Positions 44,889 through 52,895 of a DNA stretch of 64,000 nucleotides are shown here, one piece after another. The stretch is taken from the NCBI RefSeq assembly GCF_003160695.1, contig NZ_QGDD01000002.1:372001-436000 (forward strand), given 5' to 3'. The notes beneath the pieces are model-generated. The model saw nothing but the letters and a program-made list of their open reading frames with translations. It was not told where the DNA came from and searched no databases. Position 1 is the first letter of the stretch. The number at the start of each line of letters is the position of its first letter. A program made the translations under genes and the position numbers. This DNA comes from Nocardioides silvaticus (GTDB taxonomy: Bacteria; Actinomycetota; Actinomycetes; Propionibacteriales; Nocardioidaceae).

Positions 44889-46328
44889 GTGCGGCGCGCG
44901 GGCGGCTGGCGTCAGGTCGCCATCGCCGCCGTTGCCGCGGCGGTCGTCGCCGGCGGCGGCATGGTCGCCGCGGTCGGCGACGACGACGAGTCCGCCGAGG
45001 CAGTGCCGGTCGCGGAGTGCGCTCCCGGCTCCCGCCCGGAGACGTCGATCCAGGGCCGGGTGCCGGCGGCCGACGTCGCCTCGGGACGGGCCGCGCAGGG
45101 CTACACCTGCAACACCGAGCTGGTCGGTCGGCACGGCAGGACCGGCGGGTTCAAGGTGCAGCGCTACACCGACGCGTCCGGGCGCACCTGCGCCTACTAC
45201 GACTCGACCCGAATGTTCCCGCTCGACGCGGTGACGAACCTGCTCAACGGCAACGGCCTCGGCGTGATCGTGCTCGACATGACGAACCCGGCGAAGCCCC
45301 GAAAGACCGCGAACCTGATGACGCCGGCGATGCTCAGCCCGCACGAGTCGCTGCTCGTCAACGAGGAGCGCGGCCTGCTCGCCGCTGTGATGGGCAACCT
45401 GCTGACGGCGCCCGGCATCCTCGACGTCTACGACATCAGCAAGAACTGCCGGCGACCGAGGCTGATGTCGTCGACTCCGTCCGGGCTGCTCGGCCACGAG
45501 AGCGGCTTCTCGCCCGACGGCCGCACGTTCTGGTCGTCGGGGTCCGCGGGCTTCCTGATGACCGCGGTCGACCTGACGAACCCGCGGCGGCCGCGGATCC
45601 TCGCGTCCAAGCCGGGAGTCGTCTCGCACGGCCTCCGGCTGTCCGACGACGGCGACACCATGTACGTCGCCGACATGGGCACCCCCAGCCGCAACAGCGT
45701 CCTCGACCGCCCCGGCCTGCGGATCTTCGACGTCTCGGAGGTCGACGAGAGGGTTGCGCAACCGGAGATTCGCGAGATCGGGCGGCTGGAGTGGCCCGAG
45801 GTCTCGATCCCGCAGGTCGCCGAGCCGTTCGAGCGCGACGGCCACCAGTACGTCCTGGAGGTCGACGAGTTCAGCGACCTGTTCGGCGACGGCTTCACGT
45901 TCACCACCAAGGGCCCGGTCGGCGCCGCACGCATCATCAACGTCGACGACCCGGCGAACCCCTACGTCGTCTCCGACCTCCGGCTCGAGGTGCACCAGCC
46001 CGAGAACCGCACCGACGAGCTGTTCGACGACCCGGGAGCCAGCAGTCCGCTCGGCGGCTACTCCGCCCATTACTGCTCGGTCCCGACCCGCGACGACCCG
46101 AGGATCGTGGGTTGCTCGATGATCGCGTCCGGCCTGCGGCTGTTCGACATCAGCGACCTGGAGAACCCGCGCGAGATCGGCTACTTCAACCAGCCCGGGA
46201 AGAAGGGCAGCAACGCCCTGTCCCAGCCGGCGTGGGACGTCGACAGCGGCACGGTCTGGTACTCCGACGCCACCAGCGGCCTGTACGTCGTGCGGTTGGG
46301 CGAGACCGCGCGCGCCCTGCTGCCGTAG
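44889..46328 (+). CDS. secreted LVIVD-repeat beta-propeller protein 1
   Basis: A 479-residue protein with an N-terminal signal/anchor (VAIAAVAAAVVAGGGMVAAV), then about seven beta-propeller blades of the LVIVD type: GLGVIVLDMTNPAKPRKTA, PGILDVYDISKNCRRPRL, LTNPRRPRI, LRIFDVSEVDERV, IINVDDPANPYVVSDL and LRLFDISDLENPREIGY. Function unknown. GTG 44889 starts one base after the NMO stop, so it is in the fadD19 transcript or tightly behind it. Confidence 0.75.
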   Translation: MRRAGGWRQVAIAAVAAAVVAGGGMVAAVGDDDESAEAVPVAECAPGSRPETSIQGRVPAADVASGRAAQGYTCNTELVGRHGRTGGFKVQRYTDASGRTCAYYDSTRMFPLDAVTNLLNGNGLGVIVLDMTNPAKPRKTANLMTPAMLSPHESLLVNEERGLLAAVMGNLLTAPGILDVYDISKNCRRPRLMSSTPSGLLGHESGFSPDGRTFWSSGSAGFLMTAVDLTNPRRPRILASKPGVVSHGLRLSDDGDTMYVADMGTPSRNSVLDRPGLRIFDVSEVDERVAQPEIREIGRLEWPEVSIPQVAEPFERDGHQYVLEVDEFSDLFGDGFTFTTKGPVGAARIINVDDPANPYVVSDLRLEVHQPENRTDELFDDPGASSPLGGYSAHYCSVPTRDDPRIVGCSMIASGLRLFDISDLENPREIGYFNQPGKKGSNALSQPAWDVDSGTVWYSDATSGLYVVRLGETARALLP

Positions 46329-46338
46329 CCTGCCGCAC

Positions 46339-47820
46339 ATGCATGGGGTGGCCGACGGACAGAGCCCGTGGCGACGGCTGGTGGTGACCGCTGTCGCGGT
46401 GAGTGCGGTGCTGGCGGGGACCTTCGCGGCCGACGCCTTCGACGACGAGCCGCGGGTGGCGAGCCCGGTGCCCGAGGCGAGGTGCGGTCCGGGCTCCCGT
46501 CCCGAGGGCGACCTCCAGGGACGGGTGCCGAAGGCCGACTACACCTCGGGTCGGGCCGCGCGTGGCTACCTCTGCAACACCCGGCAGGTGGGCCACTACG
46601 GCGGCACGGGCGGCTTCAAGACGCTTCGGTACGTCGACCGGACGGGCCGGGTCTGCGCGTACTACGACTCCGACCCGATCATGCCGCGCGACATCCTCGG
46701 CGGGGTGCTCGAGGACGGGCTCGGCGTCGTGGCGCTCGACATGAGCGACCCGGAGCGGCCCCGCCGTACCGCCAACCTGATGACGCCGGCGATGGTCGCT
46801 CCCCACGAGTCGCTGATGGTCCACCAGCGGCGCGGCCTGCTCATCGCCGTGATGGGCACGCTCGGCACGGCGCCGGGTTTCGTCGACATCTACGACGTGA
46901 GCGGCGACTGCCGACGACCGAAGCTGCTCTCGACGTTCCCGTCGGTGCTGTTCGGTCACGAGAGCGGCCTGTCGCCGGACGGCAGGACGTTCTGGGCGGC
47001 AGGCGCCGCCGGCGGCAACCTGACCGCGCTCGACATCTCGAACCCGCGCCGGCCGAAGATCGTCTTCAACGAGAACGGCCACATCTACCACGGCCTCCGG
47101 TTCTCGGCCGACGGCCGGACCATGTACGTCGCCAACATCGGCTCACCCGGCACCGGCGGCATCCTCAGCGGTGGGGGGCTCCACATCTACGACGTGTCGC
47201 AGGTGCAGGAGCGTCGCCCCGACCCCGAGGTGCGGAAGCTCTCGGAGCTGACGTGGCCGGAGGTGTCGATCCCGCAGTCGGCGGAGCCGTTCACCGTCGA
47301 CGGTCACCAGTACGTCCTGGAGGTCGACGAGTTCATCGACCTGTTCACGTTCGAGTCCCTAGGCAGGTTCCGCACCGCGCCGGTCGGTGCCGCTCGCATC
47401 ATCGACGTCGACGACCCGCGGAACCCCGAGATCGTCTCCGACATCCGGCTCGAGGTGCACCAGCCGCGGCTCCGCACCGACGACCTGTTCCGCGACCCCG
47501 GCAACGTCTCACCGGCGCAGGGCTATGCCGCCCACTACTGCTCGGTCCCGGAGCGCAAGGACCCCGGGCTCGCGGCCTGCTCGATGATCCTGTCCGGCCT
47601 GCGGGTCTTCGACATCCGGGACCCGGAGCGGCCGCGGGAGGTGGCGTACTTCAACAAGCCGAAGCTGCCCAGCCCGGGCCTGCTGCCCGAGGTGGGCTCC
47701 TACGCGATGTCGCGGCCGGCGTGGGACGTGAGGAACAAGCAGGTCTGGTACACCGACGTGCACACCGGTTTCTACGCCGTGCGGCTCACCAACGGCGTCG
47801 GGCGGCTGCTGGGCGAGTAG
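46339..47820 (+). CDS. secreted LVIVD-repeat beta-propeller protein 2
   Basis: A 493-residue paralogue of the preceding protein, with the same blade order (LGVVALDMSDPERPRRTA, GFVDIYDVSGDCRRPKLL, LHIYDVSQVQERRPDPEV, LRVFDIRDPERPREVAYF) and the conserved YAAHYCSVPERKDPGLAACSMI segment, whose Cys pair could be a disulfide outside the cell. The N-terminus LVVTAVAVSAVLAGTFAADAF is a signal/anchor. TAGCCT lies seven bases before ATG 46339. A tandem duplication in sterol context; function unknown. Confidence 0.75.
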   Translation: MHGVADGQSPWRRLVVTAVAVSAVLAGTFAADAFDDEPRVASPVPEARCGPGSRPEGDLQGRVPKADYTSGRAARGYLCNTRQVGHYGGTGGFKTLRYVDRTGRVCAYYDSDPIMPRDILGGVLEDGLGVVALDMSDPERPRRTANLMTPAMVAPHESLMVHQRRGLLIAVMGTLGTAPGFVDIYDVSGDCRRPKLLSTFPSVLFGHESGLSPDGRTFWAAGAAGGNLTALDISNPRRPKIVFNENGHIYHGLRFSADGRTMYVANIGSPGTGGILSGGGLHIYDVSQVQERRPDPEVRKLSELTWPEVSIPQSAEPFTVDGHQYVLEVDEFIDLFTFESLGRFRTAPVGAARIIDVDDPRNPEIVSDIRLEVHQPRLRTDDLFRDPGNVSPAQGYAAHYCSVPERKDPGLAACSMILSGLRVFDIRDPERPREVAYFNKPKLPSPGLLPEVGSYAMSRPAWDVRNKQVWYTDVHTGFYAVRLTNGVGRLLGE

Positions 47821-47822
47821 CC

Positions 47823-48974
47823 CTACGGCGTGGGTGTGCCCGCGAAGCGGGCGTAGAGCCGTTGCTGCACGCCGTCGAACCGGGTGAACTGCCCGCCCAC
47901 GTGCAACGTGCTGCCGTCGATGACGAGCGACCAGCCACCGCCGAGCAGCCCGGTCGCCTTCGTGTCCCAGGACGTGGGTGCCCCGGTGCTCGCGACGACG
48001 CTGGCGAGCGAGGGCCGCTTCACCTTGTAGTCGGCGAAGGACGAGAAGTGGCCGCCGATGTAGATCTCGGTGGGCGACGCGGCGATCGCCTGGACGTTGC
48101 CGCTCATCCGCGTGCGCCACAGCTCTTTGGACGCTGCCCAGTCGTAGGCGAAGAGGTGGTTGTTCTCGGTGGCGACGTAGACGGTCCCGCCGTCCGGGCT
48201 GGTCCCGACCGTGATGACCACGCCACCCCAGCTGTCCCGGCTGAACGCGTTCGGGTAGCCGGTGGTGGCGTCGATGCCGCCGAAGTAGGCGCGGGCCATG
48301 CCGCGGATCTTCGAGAAGGCCCCGCCCACCCAAACCGTCTGGCCGTCGGGGGAGACCCGGACCTCGGCGACGTTCCCGTTGGTCCAGGTGTTCCACGCGA
48401 GGGTGTTGCCACTGGTGACTCCGACGGCAGCCAGCTTCTGCTTGGCCGTGCCGTCGATCCCGTCGAACCGCCCGCCGACGTAGAGCCGGTCGCCGTGGAC
48501 GTCGAGCGAACGGACCGTCGGGTCCGCGCCGACGGTGTCGGCCTGCCAGTCCGTGATCAGGGCTCCGGTCACGGCGTCGAGCGCCGCGAGGTTCTGGCGG
48601 GGCTGGCCGTTGACCTCGGTGAAGGTGCCGCCGATGAAGACCCGCGTGCCGTCCTCCGACGCCGCGACGGCGCGGACGTCGCCGTTCGTGCTCGGCGCGA
48701 AGGCCGGGTCGGCCTTCCCGCTCGGCAGGAGCGCTCCGAGGTTGCTGCGGGGGAAGGCGCCGACGCCGGTGAACCGGCCGCCCAGGATCACCCGCCCGCT
48801 GTCGAGCACGGCGAGGTCGAAGACGGCCTCGCCCGACAGCCCGGCGGTCTTGGTCGGTGTCGCCGAGACGCTCGCGTGCGCCGTGGGCTGGAGCGTCGTC
48901 GTGACGGCGAGCGCCACCGCGGCTGCGGCGACGAGGGTGCGCAGGGGCGCACGTGTGATCCGTGTGGCGGCCAT
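47823..48974 (-). CDS. secreted beta-propeller protein
   Basis: A 383-residue protein with a clear Sec signal (LVAAAAVALAVTTTLQPTAHA, cleavage after A-H-A). It is followed by repeated VILGGRFTGVGAFPRSNLGAL units (GTRVFIGGTFTEVNGQPRQNLAAL, DRLYVGGRFDGIDG, QTVWVGGAFSKIRG), a WD40-like propeller common in actinobacterial exported proteins. Ligand unknown. ATG 48974 follows GGGGG at seven bases; ATG 48980 is possible. Convergent with the LVIVD gene, two bases apart. Confidence 0.72.
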   Translation of the reverse strand: MAATRITRAPLRTLVAAAAVALAVTTTLQPTAHASVSATPTKTAGLSGEAVFDLAVLDSGRVILGGRFTGVGAFPRSNLGALLPSGKADPAFAPSTNGDVRAVAASEDGTRVFIGGTFTEVNGQPRQNLAALDAVTGALITDWQADTVGADPTVRSLDVHGDRLYVGGRFDGIDGTAKQKLAAVGVTSGNTLAWNTWTNGNVAEVRVSPDGQTVWVGGAFSKIRGMARAYFGGIDATTGYPNAFSRDSWGGVVITVGTSPDGGTVYVATENNHLFAYDWAASKELWRTRMSGNVQAIAASPTEIYIGGHFSSFADYKVKRPSLASVVASTGAPTSWDTKATGLLGGGWSLVIDGSTLHVGGQFTRFDGVQQRLYARFAGTPTP

Positions 48975-49086
48975 GGCCATCCCCCAGGGTGAAGTCGAGT
49001 GGAGCGCGCGCCGGGTGCGGTGTGGAGCGGCCCGGACGCCGCCCCACTCTAGGGAGAGGGCTGGCCGTTGGGGAGGCGCAGTGTTA

Positions 49087-50142
49087 TCAGATCGAGGAAA
49101 AGGATCGACCGATGGCCAGGGCCTGGTCGGTGGCGCTGCCGAAGAGGAACTCGAACCGCTTGGCGGAGGTGAAGTAGCGGTGAGCCTCACCGTCGAGGTC
49201 GATGCCGACGCCGCCGTGCACGTGGACGGTGGTGTGCGCGAGCTTGTGGCCGGCGTCGGCCGCCCACAGCTTGGCGACCGCCACCTCCGTGGCGGCCGGC
49301 AACCCCTCCTGGAGCCGCCAGGCGGCCTGCCAGAACGTCAGCCGCTGCGCCAGCACGTCGATGAACCCGTCGGCCAGCCGTTGCGAGACGGCCTGGAAGG
49401 TCCCGATCGGCCGCCCGAACTGCTCACGGGTCTTGGCGTACGCCGACGTGAGCGCGAGCGCGCCCTCGGTCACCCCGAGCTGCTCCGCGGCGGCGCACGT
49501 CATCAGCAGCTCGTGCAGGCGACGCACCGGGGAATCTTGTCCGTCCCCGGCGCTCGAGGCGACAAGAACCCCCGGTGCGTCGGTGAGCTGGATGAGCGCG
49601 GCGGTGTCGCCGTCGCTGGTGCGTTGGGGCGTGCGGTCGAGTCCGGAGGCGGTGGCGTCGACCAGGTAGACCCCGGTGGTCCCTGAGCCTGTCGAAGGGT
49701 CGGGCCCGGTCGCGGTGACGAGCAGCGCGTCGGCCGCCATGCCAGCGCGGACCAGGGTCTTGGTGCCGGTGAGGGCGCCACTGGCGTCGACGGTGACGGT
49801 CGGGGCGGACGGCAGGTGCGAGCGCTCCTCGGCCACCGCGGCGGCGTACAGGGCGCGGTCCGCAGGTCGGCCGGCACCCTGGAGGAAGGTGATGCAGGCC
49901 GCGTGCACGGCGAGCGGGACCGGTGCGACCTTGCGGCCGACCTCGATCAGCACGCGGGACAGCTCGATCAGGTCGAGCTCCGTCCAGTCGAACGCGTCAC
50001 CGAGGGTCGCCCACAGCTCGCGGTCGAACCGGTCGCCCGCGGCTTCGACGGACTTCATGCGCTCGGTCGTCGCCTTGTCGGCGAGGATCTCCGCGGCCAG
50101 CGCCGCCGCCTCGTCCTGCTCGGGGGTGAAAAGGAAGTCCAT
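49087..50142 (-). CDS. fadE27: acyl-CoA dehydrogenase beta subunit FadE27 (ChsE5)-like
   Basis: A 351-residue partner dehydrogenase subunit: AYAKTREQFGRPIGTFQAVSQRLADGFID and HTTVHVHGGVGIDLDGEAHRYFTSAKRFEFLFG match FadE27, which with FadE26 forms a heterotetramer oxidising the steroid side-chain thioester. The N-terminal domain is unusually short: after LWATLGDAF it passes straight to DWTELDLIELSRVLIEVG, missing the usual G-L-x-x-P-E-x-x-G-G segment. A repeat-derived DPSTGSGTT lies in the middle domain. ATG 50142, seven bases after the fadE26 stop. Confidence 0.85.
   Translation of the reverse strand: MDFLFTPEQDEAAALAAEILADKATTERMKSVEAAGDRFDRELWATLGDAFDWTELDLIELSRVLIEVGRKVAPVPLAVHAACITFLQGAGRPADRALYAAAVAEERSHLPSAPTVTVDASGALTGTKTLVRAGMAADALLVTATGPDPSTGSGTTGVYLVDATASGLDRTPQRTSDGDTAALIQLTDAPGVLVASSAGDGQDSPVRRLHELLMTCAAAEQLGVTEGALALTSAYAKTREQFGRPIGTFQAVSQRLADGFIDVLAQRLTFWQAAWRLQEGLPAATEVAVAKLWAADAGHKLAHTTVHVHGGVGIDLDGEAHRYFTSAKRFEFLFGSATDQALAIGRSFSSI
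49678..49701. repeat. interspersed repeat, CCTGAGCCTGTCGAAGGG form, inside fadE27
   Basis: CCTGAGCCTGTCGAAGGG with flanking GGTC/TC. The minus strand reads DPSTGSGTT in frame. Nearly identical to the copy in fadE26. Confidence 0.78.
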
Positions 50143-50149
50143 GTCCGTC

Positions 50150-51361
50150 CTAGCGCTTCGCGGCCGGCAGGCCGAGTCCGACGTAGCCGATGATGTCCCG
50201 CTGGATCTCGTTGGTGCCGCCACCGAACGTCATCACCAACGAGGAGCGGTAGAAGCGCTCCAGCCGGCCGGCGATCGCGGCGCCGGGGGAGTCGGCGGTG
50301 ATGCCGGCGTGGGGGCCGACGATCTCCATCAGCGACCGGTAGACCTCGGTCGCGAGCTCGGAGCCGTAGACCTTGGTGGCGGAGGCTTCCGCGGGGGAGA
50401 GCGCGACGCCGTGGTCGGCGTCGGCGGCGAGCTTCCAGTTGATGAGCGAGAGTGCCTCCACCCGCGCGTGGGCCCGGCCGAGCGCGGCTTGGACGAGCTC
50501 GGAGTCGATGACCCTCCTGGTTCCTGAGCCTGTCGAAGGGTCCGGGTTCACGGTGCTGGTCGCCCACTCGCGGACCAGCTGCAGGGAGTGCACCAGCGGC
50601 GCGGCCGAGGTCAGCGACACCCGCTCGTGGTTGAGCTGGTTGGTCATCAGTGCCCAGCCGCCGCCGCGCTCGCTGACAAGGTTCGAGGCCGGGACGCGGA
50701 CGTCCTGGTAGTACGTCGCCGACGTGCCGACACCGGCGACGGTGTGGACCGGGGTGTACGACACGCCCTCGGCGTCGGCCGGCACTAGGATCATCGACAG
50801 GCCCTTGTGGCGGGGCTGGTCGGGCTCGGTGCGGCAGGCCAGCCAGATCCAGTCGGCGTACTGGATGAGCGAGGTCCACATCTTCTGGCCGTTGATCACC
50901 CACTCGCCGGCGGCCTCGTCGAGGACGGCCTTGGTCTGCAGCGACGCGAGGTCGGTGCCGGAGCCGGGTTCGGAGTAGCCGATCGAGAAGTGCAGCTCGC
51001 CGGCGAGGATCTTCGGGAGGAAGAACTCCTTCTGCTCGTCGGTGCCGTAGCGCATGATCGTGGGCCCGACGGTGTTGAGCGTCAGGTAGGGGATCGGGAC
51101 GCCGGCGATGGCGGCGGTGTCGGTGAAGATCAGCTGCTCGACCATCGAGCGGTCCTGGCCGCCGTACTCCTTCGGCCAGCCGATGCCGAGCCAGCCGTCC
51201 TTGCCGATCTGGCGGATGACGTCCTTGTAGACGCCGGCCTCGCCGAACTCGCCCGTGGCGGAGGAGAGGCCGGCCCGGATCTCGGGCGTCACGAGTGCGG
51301 TGAAGTACTCGCGCAGCTCCTCGCGCAGGGCCTTCTGCTGGGGTTCCAGATCGATGTGCAC
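50150..51361 (-). CDS. fadE26: acyl-CoA dehydrogenase alpha subunit FadE26 (ChsE4)-like
   Basis: A 403-residue dehydrogenase: HIDLEPQQKALREELREYF, FSIGYSEPGSGTDLASLQTKAV and LVMTFGGGTNEIQRDIIGYVGLG are FadE26 features (known to pair with FadE27 on the C8 side-chain steroid CoA). A repeat-derived DPSTGSGTR is inserted near residue 280, between helices of the C-terminal domain. GTG 51361 lies six bases after TACTCT, next to the KstR box shared with kshA, so it is leaderless and KstR-controlled. Confidence 0.88.
   Translation of the reverse strand: MHIDLEPQQKALREELREYFTALVTPEIRAGLSSATGEFGEAGVYKDVIRQIGKDGWLGIGWPKEYGGQDRSMVEQLIFTDTAAIAGVPIPYLTLNTVGPTIMRYGTDEQKEFFLPKILAGELHFSIGYSEPGSGTDLASLQTKAVLDEAAGEWVINGQKMWTSLIQYADWIWLACRTEPDQPRHKGLSMILVPADAEGVSYTPVHTVAGVGTSATYYQDVRVPASNLVSERGGGWALMTNQLNHERVSLTSAAPLVHSLQLVREWATSTVNPDPSTGSGTRRVIDSELVQAALGRAHARVEALSLINWKLAADADHGVALSPAEASATKVYGSELATEVYRSLMEIVGPHAGITADSPGAAIAGRLERFYRSSLVMTFGGGTNEIQRDIIGYVGLGLPAAKR
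50519..50542. repeat. interspersed repeat, CCTGAGCCTGTCGAAGGG form, inside fadE26
   Basis: CCTGAGCCTGTCGAAGGG with GGTT/TC flanks. The minus strand reads DPSTGSGTR in frame. Confidence 0.78.
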
Positions 51362-51383
51362 GTTGTAAGAGTAGCGGCAAAAC

Positions 51384-51397
51384 TGTAACGTGTTCTA
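51384..51397. promoter_or_regulatory. KstR-type box, fadE26 / kshA divergent promoter
   Basis: TGTAACGTGTTCTA, full match to the KstR consensus. It ends one base before the kshA ATG, so a bound repressor would cover the kshA start. Confidence 0.86.
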
Positions 51398-51398
51398 C

Positions 51399-52538
51399 AT
51401 GGCTGACACCCGAACGCTCGACCACGGGACGACCCCTCTGCGCTACGCGCGCGGCTGGCACTGCCTGGGCCTCGCCTCGACGTTCTCGGACGGCAAGCCG
51501 CACGCGATCAACGGGTTCGGCACCAAGCTGGTCGTCTGGCAGGACAGCAAGGGTGAGCTCAACGTCCTCGACGGCTACTGCCGGCACATGGGTGGCGACC
51601 TGACCCAGGGTGAGGTCAAGGGCGACAACATCGCCTGCCCGTTCCACGACTGGCGGTGGGGCGGCGACGGCAAGTGCAAGGAGATCCCCTACGCCCGCCG
51701 GGTCCCGCTGCGTGCCCGCACCCAGCGCTACGAGACGGCGGTCGTCAACGGCCAGCTGCTCATCTGGAACGACCCCGAGGGCTCGGCGGCCGACCGCGAC
51801 ATCCTCCCGCCCGAGCTGCCCGACGTGCTCACCGACAAGTACACGCCGTGGTCGTGGCACACCAAGGAGATCAACGGTTCGCACTGCCGCGAGCTGATCG
51901 ACAACGTGGCCGACATGGCGCACTTCTACTACGTGCACTTCGCGTTCCCGACGAGCTTCCGCAACATCTTCGAGGGCCACACCGCGACCCAGTTCATGGA
52001 GTCGACCGGCCGCCCCGACAAGACCACCGGCGGCTACAGCGACGCCAACTCGACGTTGAAGTCGGTGGCGACCTACTACGGGCCGTCCTACATGATCAAC
52101 TGGCTCACGGTCGACTACAAGGGCTTCGTCACCGAGGTCATCCTCATCAACTGCCACATCCCGACCGGGCCGGACTCGTTCACGCTGCAGTACGGCATCA
52201 GCGTCCAGAAGCCCGAGGGGCTGGACGACAAGACCGTCGACTACATCGCCGAGCGCTACACCGAGTCCTTCGGTGAGGGCTTCCTCCAGGACGTGCACAT
52301 CTGGGAGAACAAGGTGGCGGTGCAGAACCCGCTGCTGTGCGAGGAGGACGGTCCGGTCTACCAGCTGCGCCGGTGGTACGAGCAGTTCTACACCGATGTC
52401 GCGGACATCAAGCCCGAGATGACCGACCGCTTCGAGTTCGAGGTCGACACCACCAAGGCCAACGAGTACTGGCACGCCGAGGTCGCCGAGAACCTCGCCA
52501 AGCGCGCCGCGGACGACCCGGAGACCGTGAGCCACTGA
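51399..52538 (+). CDS. kshA: 3-ketosteroid 9-alpha-hydroxylase oxygenase KshA
   Basis: A 379-residue Rieske oxygenase. The [2Fe-2S] ligands are C61-x-H63 (YCRHMGGDL) and C80-x2-H83 (ACPFHDW); the non-heme iron region is NVADMAHFYYVH (about 169-180). KshA with KshB 9-hydroxylates AD/ADD, which leads to opening of ring B (known). ATG 51399 is chosen; a GTG at 51390 lies inside the KstR box. No ribosome-binding site is visible, so leaderless translation is likely. Confidence 0.92.
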   Translation: MADTRTLDHGTTPLRYARGWHCLGLASTFSDGKPHAINGFGTKLVVWQDSKGELNVLDGYCRHMGGDLTQGEVKGDNIACPFHDWRWGGDGKCKEIPYARRVPLRARTQRYETAVVNGQLLIWNDPEGSAADRDILPPELPDVLTDKYTPWSWHTKEINGSHCRELIDNVADMAHFYYVHFAFPTSFRNIFEGHTATQFMESTGRPDKTTGGYSDANSTLKSVATYYGPSYMINWLTVDYKGFVTEVILINCHIPTGPDSFTLQYGISVQKPEGLDDKTVDYIAERYTESFGEGFLQDVHIWENKVAVQNPLLCEEDGPVYQLRRWYEQFYTDVADIKPEMTDRFEFEVDTTKANEYWHAEVAENLAKRAADDPETVSH

Positions 52539-52837
52539 TGCCGTCGTTCGTCCCCACCAACGCCGAGACGCTCGAGGAGCAGCGCCGCTACACACAGGCG
52601 CGGCTGGTCGAGGTCGAGTGCCTCGACTGCCTGGCGAAGGTGTCGGTGAAGAAGAACTCCGAGCACCACACGTCGATCCAGTGGAGCGCCGAGGCGGTCG
52701 CCGCGTGCCCCGAGCTGTGTCGGAGGACACGGTCCGACAGCCGGGACGGTGACCGTGGCTGCCCGCGGCTCGCGGCTAGCATCGAGGCCGCCGTGGCGGG
52801 CGGAGCGCTCAGCGTCGGCGCGGAGGACGGGTACTGA
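52538..52837 (+). CDS. small Cys-containing protein between kshA and kshB
   Basis: A 99-residue protein coupled to kshA (its ATG overlaps the kshA TGA). Five or more Cys are arranged as V-E-C-L-D-C-L, ACPELC and RGCPRL, with a central HHTSIQWSAEAVAACPEL. It could bind an Fe-S cluster or metal, or be an assembly or electron-transfer aid for KshAB; this is inference. It is not a normal ferredoxin by length or motif. Confidence 0.72.
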   Translation: MPSFVPTNAETLEEQRRYTQARLVEVECLDCLAKVSVKKNSEHHTSIQWSAEAVAACPELCRRTRSDSRDGDRGCPRLAASIEAAVAGGALSVGAEDGY

Positions 52838-52895
52838 GCAGCGCCGCTCACCCCGCCCGCACCGCCCCACCCCCGAGCGAAGAGAGAATCCCTTC

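Noticed and set aside
51390..51398. GTG start for kshA upstream of the ATG
   Set aside because: It lies inside the KstR box and adds residues not seen in KshA proteins; ATG 51399 is better.
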